Below are positions 9,481 to 19,496 of a DNA stretch of 54,592 bases, piece after piece. Position 1 is the first letter of the stretch; each line of letters opens with the position of its first letter. The position numbers and the translations under genes were made by a program. The notes beneath the pieces were generated by a model. It did no database searches. It worked only from the letters and a program-made list of their open reading frames with translations, and was not told where the DNA came from. The stretch lies in contig CAMSTM010000003.1 in NCBI GenBank assembly GCA_947063675.1, positions 1-54,592 on the forward strand, written 5' to 3'. The DNA is from an uncultured Lachnospiraceae bacterium (lineage in GTDB: Bacteria; Bacillota; Clostridia; Lachnospirales; Lachnospiraceae).

Positions 9481-9519
9481 AAAAATTTGGCGGAAGAATT
9501 TCTTCCGCCGCATAGCTGC

Positions 9520-9993
9520 TTAACAATGATGTCTTCTGCCGGAATGATGTGAGCCGTGATGATTACCGCGTCTGACGGGAGCACAATAGCCCGCGCCCTG
9601 ACCGCTCTGGTTTGCGGCATGGCAGGAATCGCAGGAATAAGTGCAGGTGCTGCCCTCGGCGTAGATGCAGTCGCCGTCATGCTCGTGGCAGCAGGCTAAC
9701 TGCGAGGTAATACATCCGCTTGTTTCGGTGCAGATATGAGAACAGTTTCTACGGCAGGCGTCCGTGTGAACATGGAGACAGCTTGCAGAAAAGTTGTAGC
9801 AGTCTTCTGTATGTAAATGAGAACACGGCGTTCCTGCCAGACATTCTGCAGTATGTTCCGCGTGGTGTCCGCACAGGCCGGCAACTGTCGTCACATCCGT
9901 GTCAGGTGCAGCGTGAACCGGCGTGCCGGGTATGATGAAAAGAATTGCTGCAAGAGACAGAGCAACAAGATTGCGTATTGATTTTAAAACCAT
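9520..9993 (-). CDS. Secreted Cys/His-rich protein with CxHxHxxxC repeats, function unknown
   Basis: Signal-peptide-like N-terminus (MVLKSIRNLVALSLAAILFIIPGTPVHAA); 17 Cys; CSHLHTEDC, CLHVHTDAC, CCHEHDGDC; His-rich tail HHGSHHSGRRHHC. Confidence 0.8.
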   Translation of the reverse strand: MVLKSIRNLVALSLAAILFIIPGTPVHAAPDTDVTTVAGLCGHHAEHTAECLAGTPCSHLHTEDCYNFSASCLHVHTDACRRNCSHICTETSGCITSQLACCHEHDGDCIYAEGSTCTYSCDSCHAANQSGQGAGYCAPVRRGNHHGSHHSGRRHHC

Positions 9994-10204
9994 TTCACTT
10001 CCCTCCTTTGCTTCTTATTATATGCCACTTTTATCGCATATGCAATCCCTGAGCCGCATTATTTACATTGACTCATCAGGCTGAACCGGCTTATTATTTT
10101 TGATTTGGAATTAAGCGTTTATTGTAAAAATACGCCGGAAGTGATATGATATTAAAACAAAGAGAAAAAAACAGGAAACAATATCATACACCCGGAGGAA
10201 AACA

Positions 10205-10855
10205 ATGGATAATTTTATGGACAAAATTTCACAGAAATTGAATTCACAGGAAATTATTCGGGCGAATGCGGCGGCGGACGCGGCGGCGCTTGAAAATCTG
10301 GAAAAGCAGCTCACCTTATTCAAAGACCAGATGCTCAGATACGACGACTGCCTTCAGGAAATGCGCAAGCTGAATCTGAAAAATATCGAGAGCGCCCAGG
10401 GCGTACAGGAGCTGACTGCCAAGGCAAATGAAAAGCTGGATAAAACGCTGGAGACAATGGAATCCGTGTCCGTTTCCAAAATCAAGGAGACATCGGAGCG
10501 TTCCATAGCCGGTATCAATCAGGCATTGAGCGAGGGACTTGCCAAAATTGCGGAAATCCAGGAAAACCCTGAAAATATTGAAAAGCTTACCAGAGATTTG
10601 GCCGATATACAGACGAAAGTGGCGGAGCTGTTCCAGAATCTGGAGGAGTATCTGCATACCGATAACGTAAAGGTTTACAGGAACGTGCAGGCGTCCATGA
10701 TTGAGGAGCTGGACAAGCAGACAGCGCTTTTGCAGGAAGGGCAGAATAATCTTGCCCGGAAAAATCAGGCAATGTTTGTCTGTGTCATTATAACCATGGT
10801 AATTGCGCTCACAAATATCGCGGTTACCTTTGCGCGAATTTTGGGATTATTTTAA
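10205..10855 (+). CDS. Coiled-coil protein with a C-terminal transmembrane anchor, hypothetical
   Basis: Long charged helical region, then MFVCVIITMVIALTNIAVTFARILGLF; ends near a terminal membrane anchor. Confidence 0.8.
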   Translation: MDNFMDKISQKLNSQEIIRANAAADAAALENLEKQLTLFKDQMLRYDDCLQEMRKLNLKNIESAQGVQELTAKANEKLDKTLETMESVSVSKIKETSERSIAGINQALSEGLAKIAEIQENPENIEKLTRDLADIQTKVAELFQNLEEYLHTDNVKVYRNVQASMIEELDKQTALLQEGQNNLARKNQAMFVCVIITMVIALTNIAVTFARILGLF

Positions 10856-10866
10856 AGGGGATTTTT

Positions 10867-11439
10867 ATGAGTAAGCAGAGCTGGAAGCCGGGCAATATGC
10901 TTTATCCTCTGCCGGCGGTTCTTGTCACAGTGGCAGACAGCGGAGGAAAGCCGAATATATTTACAGTGGCGTGGACGGGGACTGTGTGCAGCGACCCGCC
11001 CATGGTTTCTATTTCGGTGCGCCCTGAGAGATACTCCCATGGAATGATTGAAGAAACGGGCGAGTTCGTTATCAACCTGACTACCCGGAAGCTGGCGCGG
11101 GCCGCGGATTACTGCGGCGTAAAAAGCGGAAGGGATACGGATAAGATTAAAGATATGAAGCTTCACCTTTTACCGGGAGAAGCGGTGACGGTTCCGCTTC
11201 TTGTGGAAAGCCCCGTGAATATTGAGTGCCGTGTAAAACAGACACTCCGCCTGGGCAGCCACGATATGTATCTTGCGGACGTTGTTGAGGTTCATGCGGA
11301 CGAGGCGTATATGGACGAAAAGGGGCGTTTTTTTCTGGACAAATCATGCCCGATTGCCTATTCCCACGGCGGCTACTATCTTCTTGGCGAAAAGCTGGGC
11401 ACCTTTGGCTACAGCGTCAAAAAGCGAAGAAACGCCTAA
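10867..11439 (+). CDS. Flavin reductase-like family protein (FMN-binding)
   Basis: PLPAVLVTVADSGGKPNIFTVAWTGTVCSDPPMVSISVRPERYSHGMIEETGEFVINLTT. Confidence 0.92.
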   Translation: MSKQSWKPGNMLYPLPAVLVTVADSGGKPNIFTVAWTGTVCSDPPMVSISVRPERYSHGMIEETGEFVINLTTRKLARAADYCGVKSGRDTDKIKDMKLHLLPGEAVTVPLLVESPVNIECRVKQTLRLGSHDMYLADVVEVHADEAYMDEKGRFFLDKSCPIAYSHGGYYLLGEKLGTFGYSVKKRRNA

Positions 11440-12812
11440 TCATCCTTTAAAAAGCTTCCCCGTACTACGGCGGAACTGCCATATTTTTGCCGGATGGCAT
11501 CTAAGGTTTTATCAAGAGCAGCCAGTTTTTCCCGGGAGGGAGAAGCGGGGCTGCTTTTTTCCGCATAAGAACCGGAGGTTCGTTGCGTGGTATAAGAACC
11601 GGAGGTCCGTTGCATGGCGTGAGACCCCTCGGCCCGATGAACGTGTACAGATTCTGCGGCGCTGTCCGCCGGGAGGGGCGAATCTGCGGGAAGCAGGGAT
11701 GCCGTCCCAAGGTCAAATAAAGAAAGCTGGGAGGGCTCCGACGGATCCGCAAGCTTTGAGGAACGCACGCCTAAAAGCCGGATGGGAGAGCCGTTCCACA
11801 GCTCCAGAAACAATCGGCAGGAAGCGTCGTAAATCACCTGCGAGATGTTCGTGGGATTTGTCAGCGTCATCTGATGGGAAGCGGTTTTGAAGCTGCTGTA
11901 TTTGATTTCCACGCTTATCATGCCGGCAAGCTGTCCCGCTTTCCGAAGCCGTCCGGCCACACTGTCTGAAAGCGCCAAAAGATAATGAAAGGCTTCCGTT
12001 TCCTCAGTGACGTCTTTAGGCAGAGTGATGGAGTTTCCGATTCCTTTTGCTTCCGAAGGGGCGGCGGCAACGGTGGAATCATCGATTCCGTTGGCGTATT
12101 CCCAGAGAAGCCGCCCGTGGCTTTTTAAATGGGAGACAATAATTTCCTCACTGGTTTTTGCCAGGTCTCCTATGGTTTTGATTTCCAGCTTCCGCAGCGC
12201 CTCTGCGCTTGAACGGCCGCACATATATAAGGAAGAAACAGGCAGAGGCCACATCTTTTTATCGATTTCCCGGGAATATAACGTATGCACCAGGTCGGGC
12301 TTTTTAAAGTCGGAGGCCATTTTAGCCAGAACCTTCTTATCGGATATCCCGATATTTACCGTAAAGCCAAAGCTGTCCCGTATCTGGTTTTTGATGGTTT
12401 CCGCAGCCTCCTCCGGGGAGGGGTAGCGGTTTTTTATGGGGGTAAAATCCATAAAGCATTCGTCTACGCTGAGCTGTTCAATTTCAGGGCAGATATCGGA
12501 CAAAAAATGCATAAGCTCCCGGCTTTTCTGGTTATAAAGCGCATGGTCGGGGGATTCTATTACAAGGGAAGGGCATTTTCGGAGCGCGTTTACAATGGGC
12601 TCGCCTGTGACGACGCCGTACTTTTTTGCCGGAATGGATTTGGCAAGCACCACGCCGTGGCGGCGTTCCATATCGCCTCCCACGATGGCGGGAATCGTGC
12701 GCAAATCGGTACTGTCGCCGTTTTCAAGCCTTTTTAAAGAGCTCCAGCTCAGATAGGCGGAATTTACGTCGATGTGGAATATGATTTGCTCCATTTGCGG
12801 GTCTCCTTTCAC
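11436..12812 (-). CDS. dinB: DNA polymerase IV (Y-family)
   Basis: IIFHIDVNSAYLSWSS, SVDECFMDFTP, VNIGISDKKVLAKMASDFKKPD; Y-family fold order. Confidence 0.92.
   Translation of the reverse strand: MKGDPQMEQIIFHIDVNSAYLSWSSLKRLENGDSTDLRTIPAIVGGDMERRHGVVLAKSIPAKKYGVVTGEPIVNALRKCPSLVIESPDHALYNQKSRELMHFLSDICPEIEQLSVDECFMDFTPIKNRYPSPEEAAETIKNQIRDSFGFTVNIGISDKKVLAKMASDFKKPDLVHTLYSREIDKKMWPLPVSSLYMCGRSSAEALRKLEIKTIGDLAKTSEEIIVSHLKSHGRLLWEYANGIDDSTVAAAPSEAKGIGNSITLPKDVTEETEAFHYLLALSDSVAGRLRKAGQLAGMISVEIKYSSFKTASHQMTLTNPTNISQVIYDASCRLFLELWNGSPIRLLGVRSSKLADPSEPSQLSLFDLGTASLLPADSPLPADSAAESVHVHRAEGSHAMQRTSGSYTTQRTSGSYAEKSSPASPSREKLAALDKTLDAIRQKYGSSAVVRGSFLKDD
11566..11619. repeat. 27-bp tandem repeat inside the dinB 3' region (9-aa QRTSGSYxx units)
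   Basis: TAAGAACCGGAGGTTCGTTGCGTGGTA / TAAGAACCGGAGGTCCGTTGCATGGCG; a degenerate third unit (HRAEGSHAM) is adjacent. Confidence 0.8.
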
Positions 12813-13011
12813 CTGGAATAAAATCTCCTGCTGAAACTATTTTATCAGGTTTTTCAGGCTGCGGGAAGTATTTTTGGCTTAAGCGCATGGAGAGGGGCAG
12901 GGGGACAGCCGCAAAAATTGCCATCTTTACAAGTAATTTAATAACTGTTAGAATTAATTCGTTACAAAAATATTACAAAAAAGTATATAGAATACCGGAG
13001 TTTGCTGTTTT

Positions 13012-14589
13012 ATGAAAAAATTTACCTGTTATTATAAACGACTGAAAATTGTAAATATCAGAATTGCGGCGTTGGCAATTATTGTCAGTATATTTTTTCT
13101 GCCCTCATTTGTACCCTTTGAGAAATTGGGTAATAATATGTTTACGGTGATTTTAAATAACCAGAACGCAGGCGTGGTTTCCGCACCGGAGGAGGCGGAG
13201 CAGTATGCCATTGAAGCCAGGCGCAGAATCGCGGCAGGAAGCGAGGAGCTGGTGCTGGTTGAGAGCGACCTTAAGGTAGAGGGAAAAGAGGTTCTCTGGG
13301 GAAAAGTGGACGCTCCCGAACAAATCATCGAAAACATGACGCAGATTCTTGACGGCGGCGTAAAGGAAACCCTGCAGAGGTCTTACGTGGTGAAAATCAA
13401 CGAGTATATGATTAACCTTGCCAGTCAGAGTGATGTGTATGAGCTTTTGCAGGCAGCTCTCAATAAGTATGACGGAAAAAACAGATATCAGGCGGCGCTG
13501 TCTCTTGACCATTCAAGGGAGCTGTCCGCACTGACCGCGGAAGTTCTCACCACAGAGGAAGTTGTAGAGGAAACACAGGAAGTGGTAAATATGGAAGCCG
13601 GAATTGCGGCGGAGCTTGCCGCTTCGTTCGAGGAGGAAATACCTGCGGAGGAAATGGATTTTGAGGATTATGAGCTGGGGCTTATTTCCATGGAATATGG
13701 GGATGCCATCGAGGTTGTGGAGGCTTACCTTAGTGAGGAGGAGCTGACAGGCCTTAGCGACGCCATCCGCGAGGTGACCCAGGACGAGGAAAAGAACGGC
13801 GTTTATGAGGTGGTTTCCGGGGATACCTTATCGGAAATCGCAATCAAGACCAATATTCCCATGGACAAGCTGATTGAAATGAACGCTTCTCTTGAGGATG
13901 AAAATTCCATGATAAGAGCCGGGGAAGAACTCATCATCACCGTGCCTGAGCCAAAACTGGCGGTATTGCGTCAGGAGGAAATGTACTACGAGGAGGATTA
14001 CGAGGAAGAAGTTATCTACGTGGATAACGACGACTGGTATACGAATCAGAGAAAAACCCTTCAGGAGCCTTCTGCCGGACACAGGAAAGTGATTGCGGTG
14101 GTGACTTTTGAAAATGACAAGGAAATCGAAAAGGAGATTATCAAGGAGGAGGTAACCTACAAGGCAGTTCCCAAAATTGTGGAGCGGGGAACCAAAATAC
14201 CGCCTACTTATATTAAACCCATTGCGGGAGGAAGGCTTTCTTCCGGCTTCGGGCGCAGGAACAGGCCGACCAGAGGGGCAAGCTCCTACCATAAGGGTAT
14301 CGACTGGGCAACGCCTACGGGAACGGCTGTCAACGCCTCCTGCGGCGGAACAGTGGCGCGCGCCGGATGGGGAAGCGGCTACGGGTACGTAGTTTATATC
14401 AACCATCCTGACGGAAGGCAGACGAGATACGGGCACCTGAGCAAGGTACTGGTATCCGCCGGTCAGACGGTCACCCAGGGGCAGAAGATTGCACTCAGCG
14501 GAAATACCGGCGTCAGCACAGGGCCGCATCTTCATTTTGAGATTTTGATTAACGGCGCACAGGTAAATCCTTTCGATTATCTGAACTGA
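13012..14589 (+). CDS. M23 family metallopeptidase with LysM and G5-like domains
   Basis: LysM YEVVSGDTLSEIAIKTNIPMDKLIEMN; G5-like KEIIKEEVTYKAVPKIVERGT; M23 SGFGRRNRPTRGASSYHKGIDWATPTGTAV...GHLSKVLVSAGQTVTQGQKIALSGNTGVSTGPHLHFEI. Confidence 0.94.
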   Translation: MKKFTCYYKRLKIVNIRIAALAIIVSIFFLPSFVPFEKLGNNMFTVILNNQNAGVVSAPEEAEQYAIEARRRIAAGSEELVLVESDLKVEGKEVLWGKVDAPEQIIENMTQILDGGVKETLQRSYVVKINEYMINLASQSDVYELLQAALNKYDGKNRYQAALSLDHSRELSALTAEVLTTEEVVEETQEVVNMEAGIAAELAASFEEEIPAEEMDFEDYELGLISMEYGDAIEVVEAYLSEEELTGLSDAIREVTQDEEKNGVYEVVSGDTLSEIAIKTNIPMDKLIEMNASLEDENSMIRAGEELIITVPEPKLAVLRQEEMYYEEDYEEEVIYVDNDDWYTNQRKTLQEPSAGHRKVIAVVTFENDKEIEKEIIKEEVTYKAVPKIVERGTKIPPTYIKPIAGGRLSSGFGRRNRPTRGASSYHKGIDWATPTGTAVNASCGGTVARAGWGSGYGYVVYINHPDGRQTRYGHLSKVLVSAGQTVTQGQKIALSGNTGVSTGPHLHFEILINGAQVNPFDYLN

Positions 14590-14713
14590 TGTTTGATATT
14601 TACAAATGTTCATAATATGCTATAATTATTGAAGTGTTCAAAAGAGAAAAGAAGATATTTATTCATTTTAATAATTTGATAATTTTGATAATTTGACTTT
14701 TATATAGAGGTAT

Positions 14714-16009
14714 ATGATGGAACAATATGCAATAAAGGGTGGTAATCCGCTGGTGGGAGAGGTGGAAATCGGTGGAGCCAAGAATGCGGCTCTGGGGATT
14801 TTGGCGGCTTCCATTATGACGGACGAGACTGTTGTTATAGAAAATGTGCCGGATGTTCGTGATACTAACGTGATGATGAAGGCGATTGAAAGTATTGGAG
14901 GTATTGTTGAAGGCATCGACCGGCATACGGTAAAGATATCAGGAAAGACAATTAACGATGTAGTTATTGAGGATGGTTTTATCAAGAAAATACGCGCTTC
15001 CTACTATCTTCTGGGAGCGCTTCTCGGAAAATATAAAAGGGCTCAGGTGACGCTGCCCGGCGGCTGCAACATCGGCCTTAGGCCAATCGACCAGCATATT
15101 AAAGGATTTCGCGCCCTGGGGGCGGATGTCCGCATTGAGCATGGTCTGATTATCGCGGAGGCGGAGCGGCTTCGCGGCAGCCATATTTATCTGGATGTGG
15201 TTACAGTAGGCGCGACCATTGATATCATGATGGCTGCGGTAATGGCGGAGGGCCAGACAATTATCGAAAATGCGGCAAAAGAGCCTCACGTGGTGGACGT
15301 TGCCAACTTTTTAAACAGTATGGGCGCGGTAATTAAAGGCGCCGGAACCGATGTTATCAGAATAAAAGGAGTTCCCAGGCTTCACGGTACGGAGTATGTG
15401 ATTATTCCCGACCAGATTGAGGCGGGTACTTTCATGTTTGCCGCTGCTGTGACGAAAGGGGATGTGACAGTCAAGAACGTGATTCCCAAGCACCTGGAGT
15501 CCATCAGCGCCAAGCTTATCGAGGTTGGATGCGAGGTGGAGGAGTCGGACGACGCCGTGCGCGTTGTGGCGGCCAAGCCCCTTACCCATACCCACGTAAA
15601 AACCCTGCCTTATCCGGGATTTCCCACGGATATGCAGCCCCAGATTACGGTTGCCCTCGGACTTTCCAGAGGAACCAGCATTGTGACGGAAAGCATTTTT
15701 GAAAATCGCTTTAAATATGTGGATGAGCTTACCAGAATGGGAGCCAACATCAAAGTGGAAGGCAATACCGCGATTATCGACGGCGTGAATAAGTATACAG
15801 GGGCCAGCATCAGCGCGCCGGATTTGCGTGCGGGGGCTGCGCTTGTGATTGCCGGACTTGCAGCGGAGGGAATGACAACCGTTGACGACATTCAGTTTAT
15901 CGAAAGAGGCTATGAGGATTTTCATATTAAGCTGAAAAATCTCGGCGCGCAGATAGAGAAGGTTGCCTGCGAGCGGGAGCAGAAAAAATTCCGTCTGAAA
16001 ACAGGTTGA
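14714..16009 (+). CDS. murA: UDP-N-acetylglucosamine 1-carboxyvinyltransferase
   Basis: GGNPLVGEVEIGGAKNAALGILAASIMTDE; LPGGCNIGLRPIDQHIKGFRALGADV; RAGAALVIAGLAAEG. Confidence 0.95.
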   Translation: MMEQYAIKGGNPLVGEVEIGGAKNAALGILAASIMTDETVVIENVPDVRDTNVMMKAIESIGGIVEGIDRHTVKISGKTINDVVIEDGFIKKIRASYYLLGALLGKYKRAQVTLPGGCNIGLRPIDQHIKGFRALGADVRIEHGLIIAEAERLRGSHIYLDVVTVGATIDIMMAAVMAEGQTIIENAAKEPHVVDVANFLNSMGAVIKGAGTDVIRIKGVPRLHGTEYVIIPDQIEAGTFMFAAAVTKGDVTVKNVIPKHLESISAKLIEVGCEVEESDDAVRVVAAKPLTHTHVKTLPYPGFPTDMQPQITVALGLSRGTSIVTESIFENRFKYVDELTRMGANIKVEGNTAIIDGVNKYTGASISAPDLRAGAALVIAGLAAEGMTTVDDIQFIERGYEDFHIKLKNLGAQIEKVACEREQKKFRLKTG

Positions 16010-16029
16010 AACTTAACGTTAAAAATCTG

Positions 16030-16058
16030 TTGACAAAAGGGCGGATATGGTGTAGTGT
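16030..16058 (+). promoter_or_regulatory. Candidate promoter for the riboswitch-metK transcript
   Basis: TTGACA at 16030-16035, 17-bp spacer, weak -10 TAGTGT at 16053-16058. Confidence 0.45.
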
Positions 16059-16091
16059 ATAGTACAGATGTGAAAACAAAATATAGTGTAG

Positions 16092-16249
16092 AATCTCTTA
16101 TTCAGAGTGGTGGAGGTACAGAGGACCTGAGAAGCCACGGCAACCCCGGAGACGGAAGGTGCCTACCTGAGCGAGCAAGAGGCCGAATGGCGAGTCGAAC
16201 AATAAGAGGATTTGAGTATCAGGTCCGCTTCTTGTGAGCGGATTTTTTA
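16092..16249 (+). ncRNA. SAM-I (S-box) riboswitch with expression-platform terminator
   Basis: P1 CTCTTATT/AATAAGAG around AGAGTGGTGGAGGTACAGAGGACCTGAGAAGCCACGGCAACC...GGTGCC; terminator TCCGCT-tcttgtg-AGCGGA-TTTTTTAT; upstream of metK. Confidence 0.94.
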
Positions 16250-16421
16250 TGTTTGACGGAAGTATTACTGCACTTAAGTCACATTAGATTTACGAAACTG
16301 AAAACGGTCTCTGACCGGGCAGAGCACAAATCAGCTTCATGTTCTTTTGAGAACGGGAATTGACATACACAGCTGTGTACCGAAAAGACGGAGACGGAAA
16401 TTAAAAATCAGGAGGAAAATG

Positions 16422-17621
16422 ATGGAAAAACATTTATTTACTTCGGAATCGGTAACCGAAGGACATCCCGACAAAGTATGCGACGCTATCTCTGATGCAA
16501 TACTGGACGCATGTATGGAAAAAGACCCTATGAGCCGCGTGGCCTGCGAGACAGCCACCTGTACGGGCTTCGTTCTGGTAACAGGCGAAATCACGACCAA
16601 GGCTTATGTGGACATTCAGAAGGTAGTCCGCGACACTGTTAAAGAAATCGGCTACACCAAGTCCGAATACGGCTTTGACGGAAACACCTGTGCGGTACTG
16701 GTTGCCATCGACGAGCAGTCCGCCGACATTGCAATGGGCGTTGACAAGGCGCTGGAAGCAAAGCAGCAGGCCGGGGAAAAAGGCATGACAGACGATGAAA
16801 TCGAGGCAATCGGCGCAGGCGACCAGGGTATGATGTTCGGATACGCTACCAATGAGACAGAGGAATATATGCCTTATTCCATTTCTCTTGCACATAAGCT
16901 GGCTTTGCAGCTCACAAAGGTGCGTAAGGACGGCACCCTTTCCTACTTAAGACCCGACGGAAAGAGCCAGGTTTCCGTGGAATACGACGAGGCCGGAAAG
17001 CCCATCCGTTTAGAGGCAGTGGTTCTGTCCACACAGCATGACCCGGATGTGACACAGGAGCAGATTCACGAGGATATCAAAAAATATGTCTTTGACCCGA
17101 TTCTCCCAAAGGAGCTTCTGGACGACAATACAAAATACTTCATCAATCCCACAGGACGCTTCGTAATCGGCGGGCCTCACGGCGACGCAGGTCTTACGGG
17201 ACGTAAAATTATCGTGGATACCTACGGCGGATACGCCCGTCACGGCGGCGGCGCTTTCTCCGGCAAGGACTGCACAAAGGTAGACAGAAGCGCGGCTTAC
17301 GCTGCCCGTTACGTGGCAAAGAATATCGTGGGAGCCGGCCTTGCCGACAAGTGTGAAATCCAGCTGTCCTATGCAATCGGCGTGGCACAGCCCACTTCCA
17401 TCATGGTTGACACCTTTGGAACAGGAAAGCTTTCCGACGAAAAGCTGGTGGAAATCATCAGAGAAAACTTTGACCTCCGTCCGGCAGGCATTATCAAAAT
17501 GCTGGATTTACGCCGTCCGCTTTACAAGCAGACAGCCGCTTACGGACACTTCGGCCGCAACGATTTGGATTTGCCCTGGGAGAGACTGGACAAGGCGGAT
17601 GCGCTGAAGAAGTATTTATAA
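16422..17621 (+). CDS. metK: S-adenosylmethionine synthetase
   Basis: [73 protein letters not shown]. Track ORF starts upstream at 16347. Confidence 0.96.
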   Translation: MEKHLFTSESVTEGHPDKVCDAISDAILDACMEKDPMSRVACETATCTGFVLVTGEITTKAYVDIQKVVRDTVKEIGYTKSEYGFDGNTCAVLVAIDEQSADIAMGVDKALEAKQQAGEKGMTDDEIEAIGAGDQGMMFGYATNETEEYMPYSISLAHKLALQLTKVRKDGTLSYLRPDGKSQVSVEYDEAGKPIRLEAVVLSTQHDPDVTQEQIHEDIKKYVFDPILPKELLDDNTKYFINPTGRFVIGGPHGDAGLTGRKIIVDTYGGYARHGGGAFSGKDCTKVDRSAAYAARYVAKNIVGAGLADKCEIQLSYAIGVAQPTSIMVDTFGTGKLSDEKLVEIIRENFDLRPAGIIKMLDLRRPLYKQTAAYGHFGRNDLDLPWERLDKADALKKYL

Positions 17622-17658
17622 GATGAACTAAAGGTACAGCAGATTATATGTGCTTAAA

Positions 17659-17694
17659 GAGCCCCTTCTCCGGGAGACGGAGAGGGGGCTTTTG
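17659..17694 (+). terminator. Rho-independent terminator after metK
   Basis: AGCCCCTTCTCCG-ggaga-CGGAGAGGGGGCT followed by TTT. Confidence 0.85.
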
Positions 17695-17727
17695 TGTGCT
17701 TTGCCGGAACCTTTCAAATGGCGACAG

Positions 17728-19293
17728 TTAAACCACAGCTTCAATAAGAAGCCTGTCGCCAAGCATAATTTCTTTTATACCAATTTCCTTTTTCCTGTTA
17801 AAATTAAAGCTGAGCATATAGCCCTTTTTCAAATGAAAATAATCCAGGTAGTCGGAAAGCTGCTTTTCTCCCCGTTCGTTGTAAGCGTTTCCGTGCCAGA
17901 TTTTCATTTCTATAATACTTTGTTCTCCACAGTAATCAATAACCAAATCCATGCGTTCACGGTTGCGTGTCTGGGCTTCTACATAGCAGTTGCCGGTGCC
18001 GTTAATGATAGGCCGTAAAAACAGCATGAAATATTTTCTGCCGGTGTCTTCTAAAAAAGCCTCGTTTTGGTCACCATATAGATAATCAAAAGTCTCTATG
18101 AATTTTTCAAGTACAAGCCTCACATTTAAATGGCCGTTAACAATAAACTGATTTTTCTGACAGGAGCTTTTGGTATAGATATCGTTATTTTGTTCTTTAA
18201 AATCCAGTAAAAACTTGTTGTATAAGCGCATTTCAAATATTCTGTTTGCAAGCAGAACCACAGAGTTCTTAACTTTTACAAAGCCAAACATCCGTGCATT
18301 CAAAACGGCAACATCATCTGGATTGTATGCAATACTCTGCCCCTGAAAAAGAAGACGTAAAATCACCTGATTCAGTTCGGGAAAGTCTGTCAGTTTATTC
18401 ATCAGAGACTGAAAAAGAGAATTATTTTCTTCCAGCAGCATTTTCACGGAAGTTAATAATCCCTCTTTTGTCCATGCATTGCCGGATATTCTTTCATCCA
18501 TAAACATACAGAGCCGTGATACCAGATACGGATAGCCTGAAGTATAATCATACAGGAGAGCCGCCATCTTTAAAATATCCATTTTGGTATGGCAGTCAGC
18601 CTCATATTCGGACAACATTCCGGCGATATCATCAGTTGAAAAACTCATATTTACAAGAAAATCAGCAGCTATATTCCAGGGGCTGTTTTCCTTATGTTCA
18701 TCTTCTGAGCGGATTTTTCTTTTTACATTTCGCACATCATAAACGCCTGCTAAAATAACGGACTGGAAGACCGGCGTTCTTCTTCTTTTCAGATAATATG
18801 CCCGCAGCTGGGCAAGGAAATCAATAAATACCTGATTATTTGTAGCGGTATCTATCTCATCTATAATTAAAACGATTTTCCTTTGGGATATTTTACAAAG
18901 CTCGGACAGGGTTCTGAACAAAACGGACAAAGTAGTCTCTCTGGGCTGGCTATTGCAGTATATCAGCAGTTTTTCCCTTATTTCTTCCGGAAGCTGTGCA
19001 GTACATGCCAGAAGTTCGCCGGAAAAAGCGGCAACGAAATTTTGCTCTGAGTTGAAATCGGCATAACTGATGGTCTGGAAATCCAGACTGATTACTTCAT
19101 AATCATCTCTTAAAAAATCGGAAAGGGCGGTGAGAATTGTTGTTTTTCCATACTGTCTGGCTCTGTTAACCGTAAAATATTTTCCGGCGTCCACCATAGA
19201 TTTTATTTCATTCAGACGGCTGGATAAATTTACCATGTAATGCAGTTCAGGGTCACAGTATCCGTCTGTATTAAAGAATTTACGCATGGGCAA
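17728..19293 (-). CDS. AAA-like ATPase with C-terminal PD-(D/E)XK nuclease-like domain (paralog A)
   Basis: VNRARQYGKTTILTAL P-loop-like; KIVLIIDEIDTATNN Walker B; C-terminal MDLVIDYCGEQSIIEMKIWHGNAYNERGEKQLSDYLDYFHLKKGYMLSFNFN. Confidence 0.88.
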   Translation of the reverse strand: MPMRKFFNTDGYCDPELHYMVNLSSRLNEIKSMVDAGKYFTVNRARQYGKTTILTALSDFLRDDYEVISLDFQTISYADFNSEQNFVAAFSGELLACTAQLPEEIREKLLIYCNSQPRETTLSVLFRTLSELCKISQRKIVLIIDEIDTATNNQVFIDFLAQLRAYYLKRRRTPVFQSVILAGVYDVRNVKRKIRSEDEHKENSPWNIAADFLVNMSFSTDDIAGMLSEYEADCHTKMDILKMAALLYDYTSGYPYLVSRLCMFMDERISGNAWTKEGLLTSVKMLLEENNSLFQSLMNKLTDFPELNQVILRLLFQGQSIAYNPDDVAVLNARMFGFVKVKNSVVLLANRIFEMRLYNKFLLDFKEQNNDIYTKSSCQKNQFIVNGHLNVRLVLEKFIETFDYLYGDQNEAFLEDTGRKYFMLFLRPIINGTGNCYVEAQTRNRERMDLVIDYCGEQSIIEMKIWHGNAYNERGEKQLSDYLDYFHLKKGYMLSFNFNRKKEIGIKEIMLGDRLLIEAVV

Positions 19294-19403
19294 AAAGACT
19301 CCTTTCCAAAGCGTTCTTATTATAGTTTATCCTAACATAAGGCATACGTGATTTCAATAAAACAGCAGGCAAAGTTTGTTGACTATAAGTTTTTAACCAT
19401 AGA

Positions 19404-19433
19404 TTGACGCAGGCAGCCGGAAAAGGTTAGAAT
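19404..19433 (+). promoter_or_regulatory. Promoter for AAA paralog B
   Basis: TTGACG (19404-19409), 18-bp spacer, TAGAAT (19428-19433). Confidence 0.5.
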
Positions 19434-19496
19434 ATAAATAAAGGATTTCAAGAAGTGAGCAAAATATTGTATGGCGAAGAAAGTGCATGGTGAAGT

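Noticed and set aside
11273-11890. 205-aa plus-strand ORF across the flavin reductase/dinB junction
   Set aside because: Out of frame with the flavin reductase and antisense to dinB; no motifs.
13828-14613. 261-aa minus-strand ORF
   Set aside because: Antisense to the well-supported LysM/G5/M23 protein.
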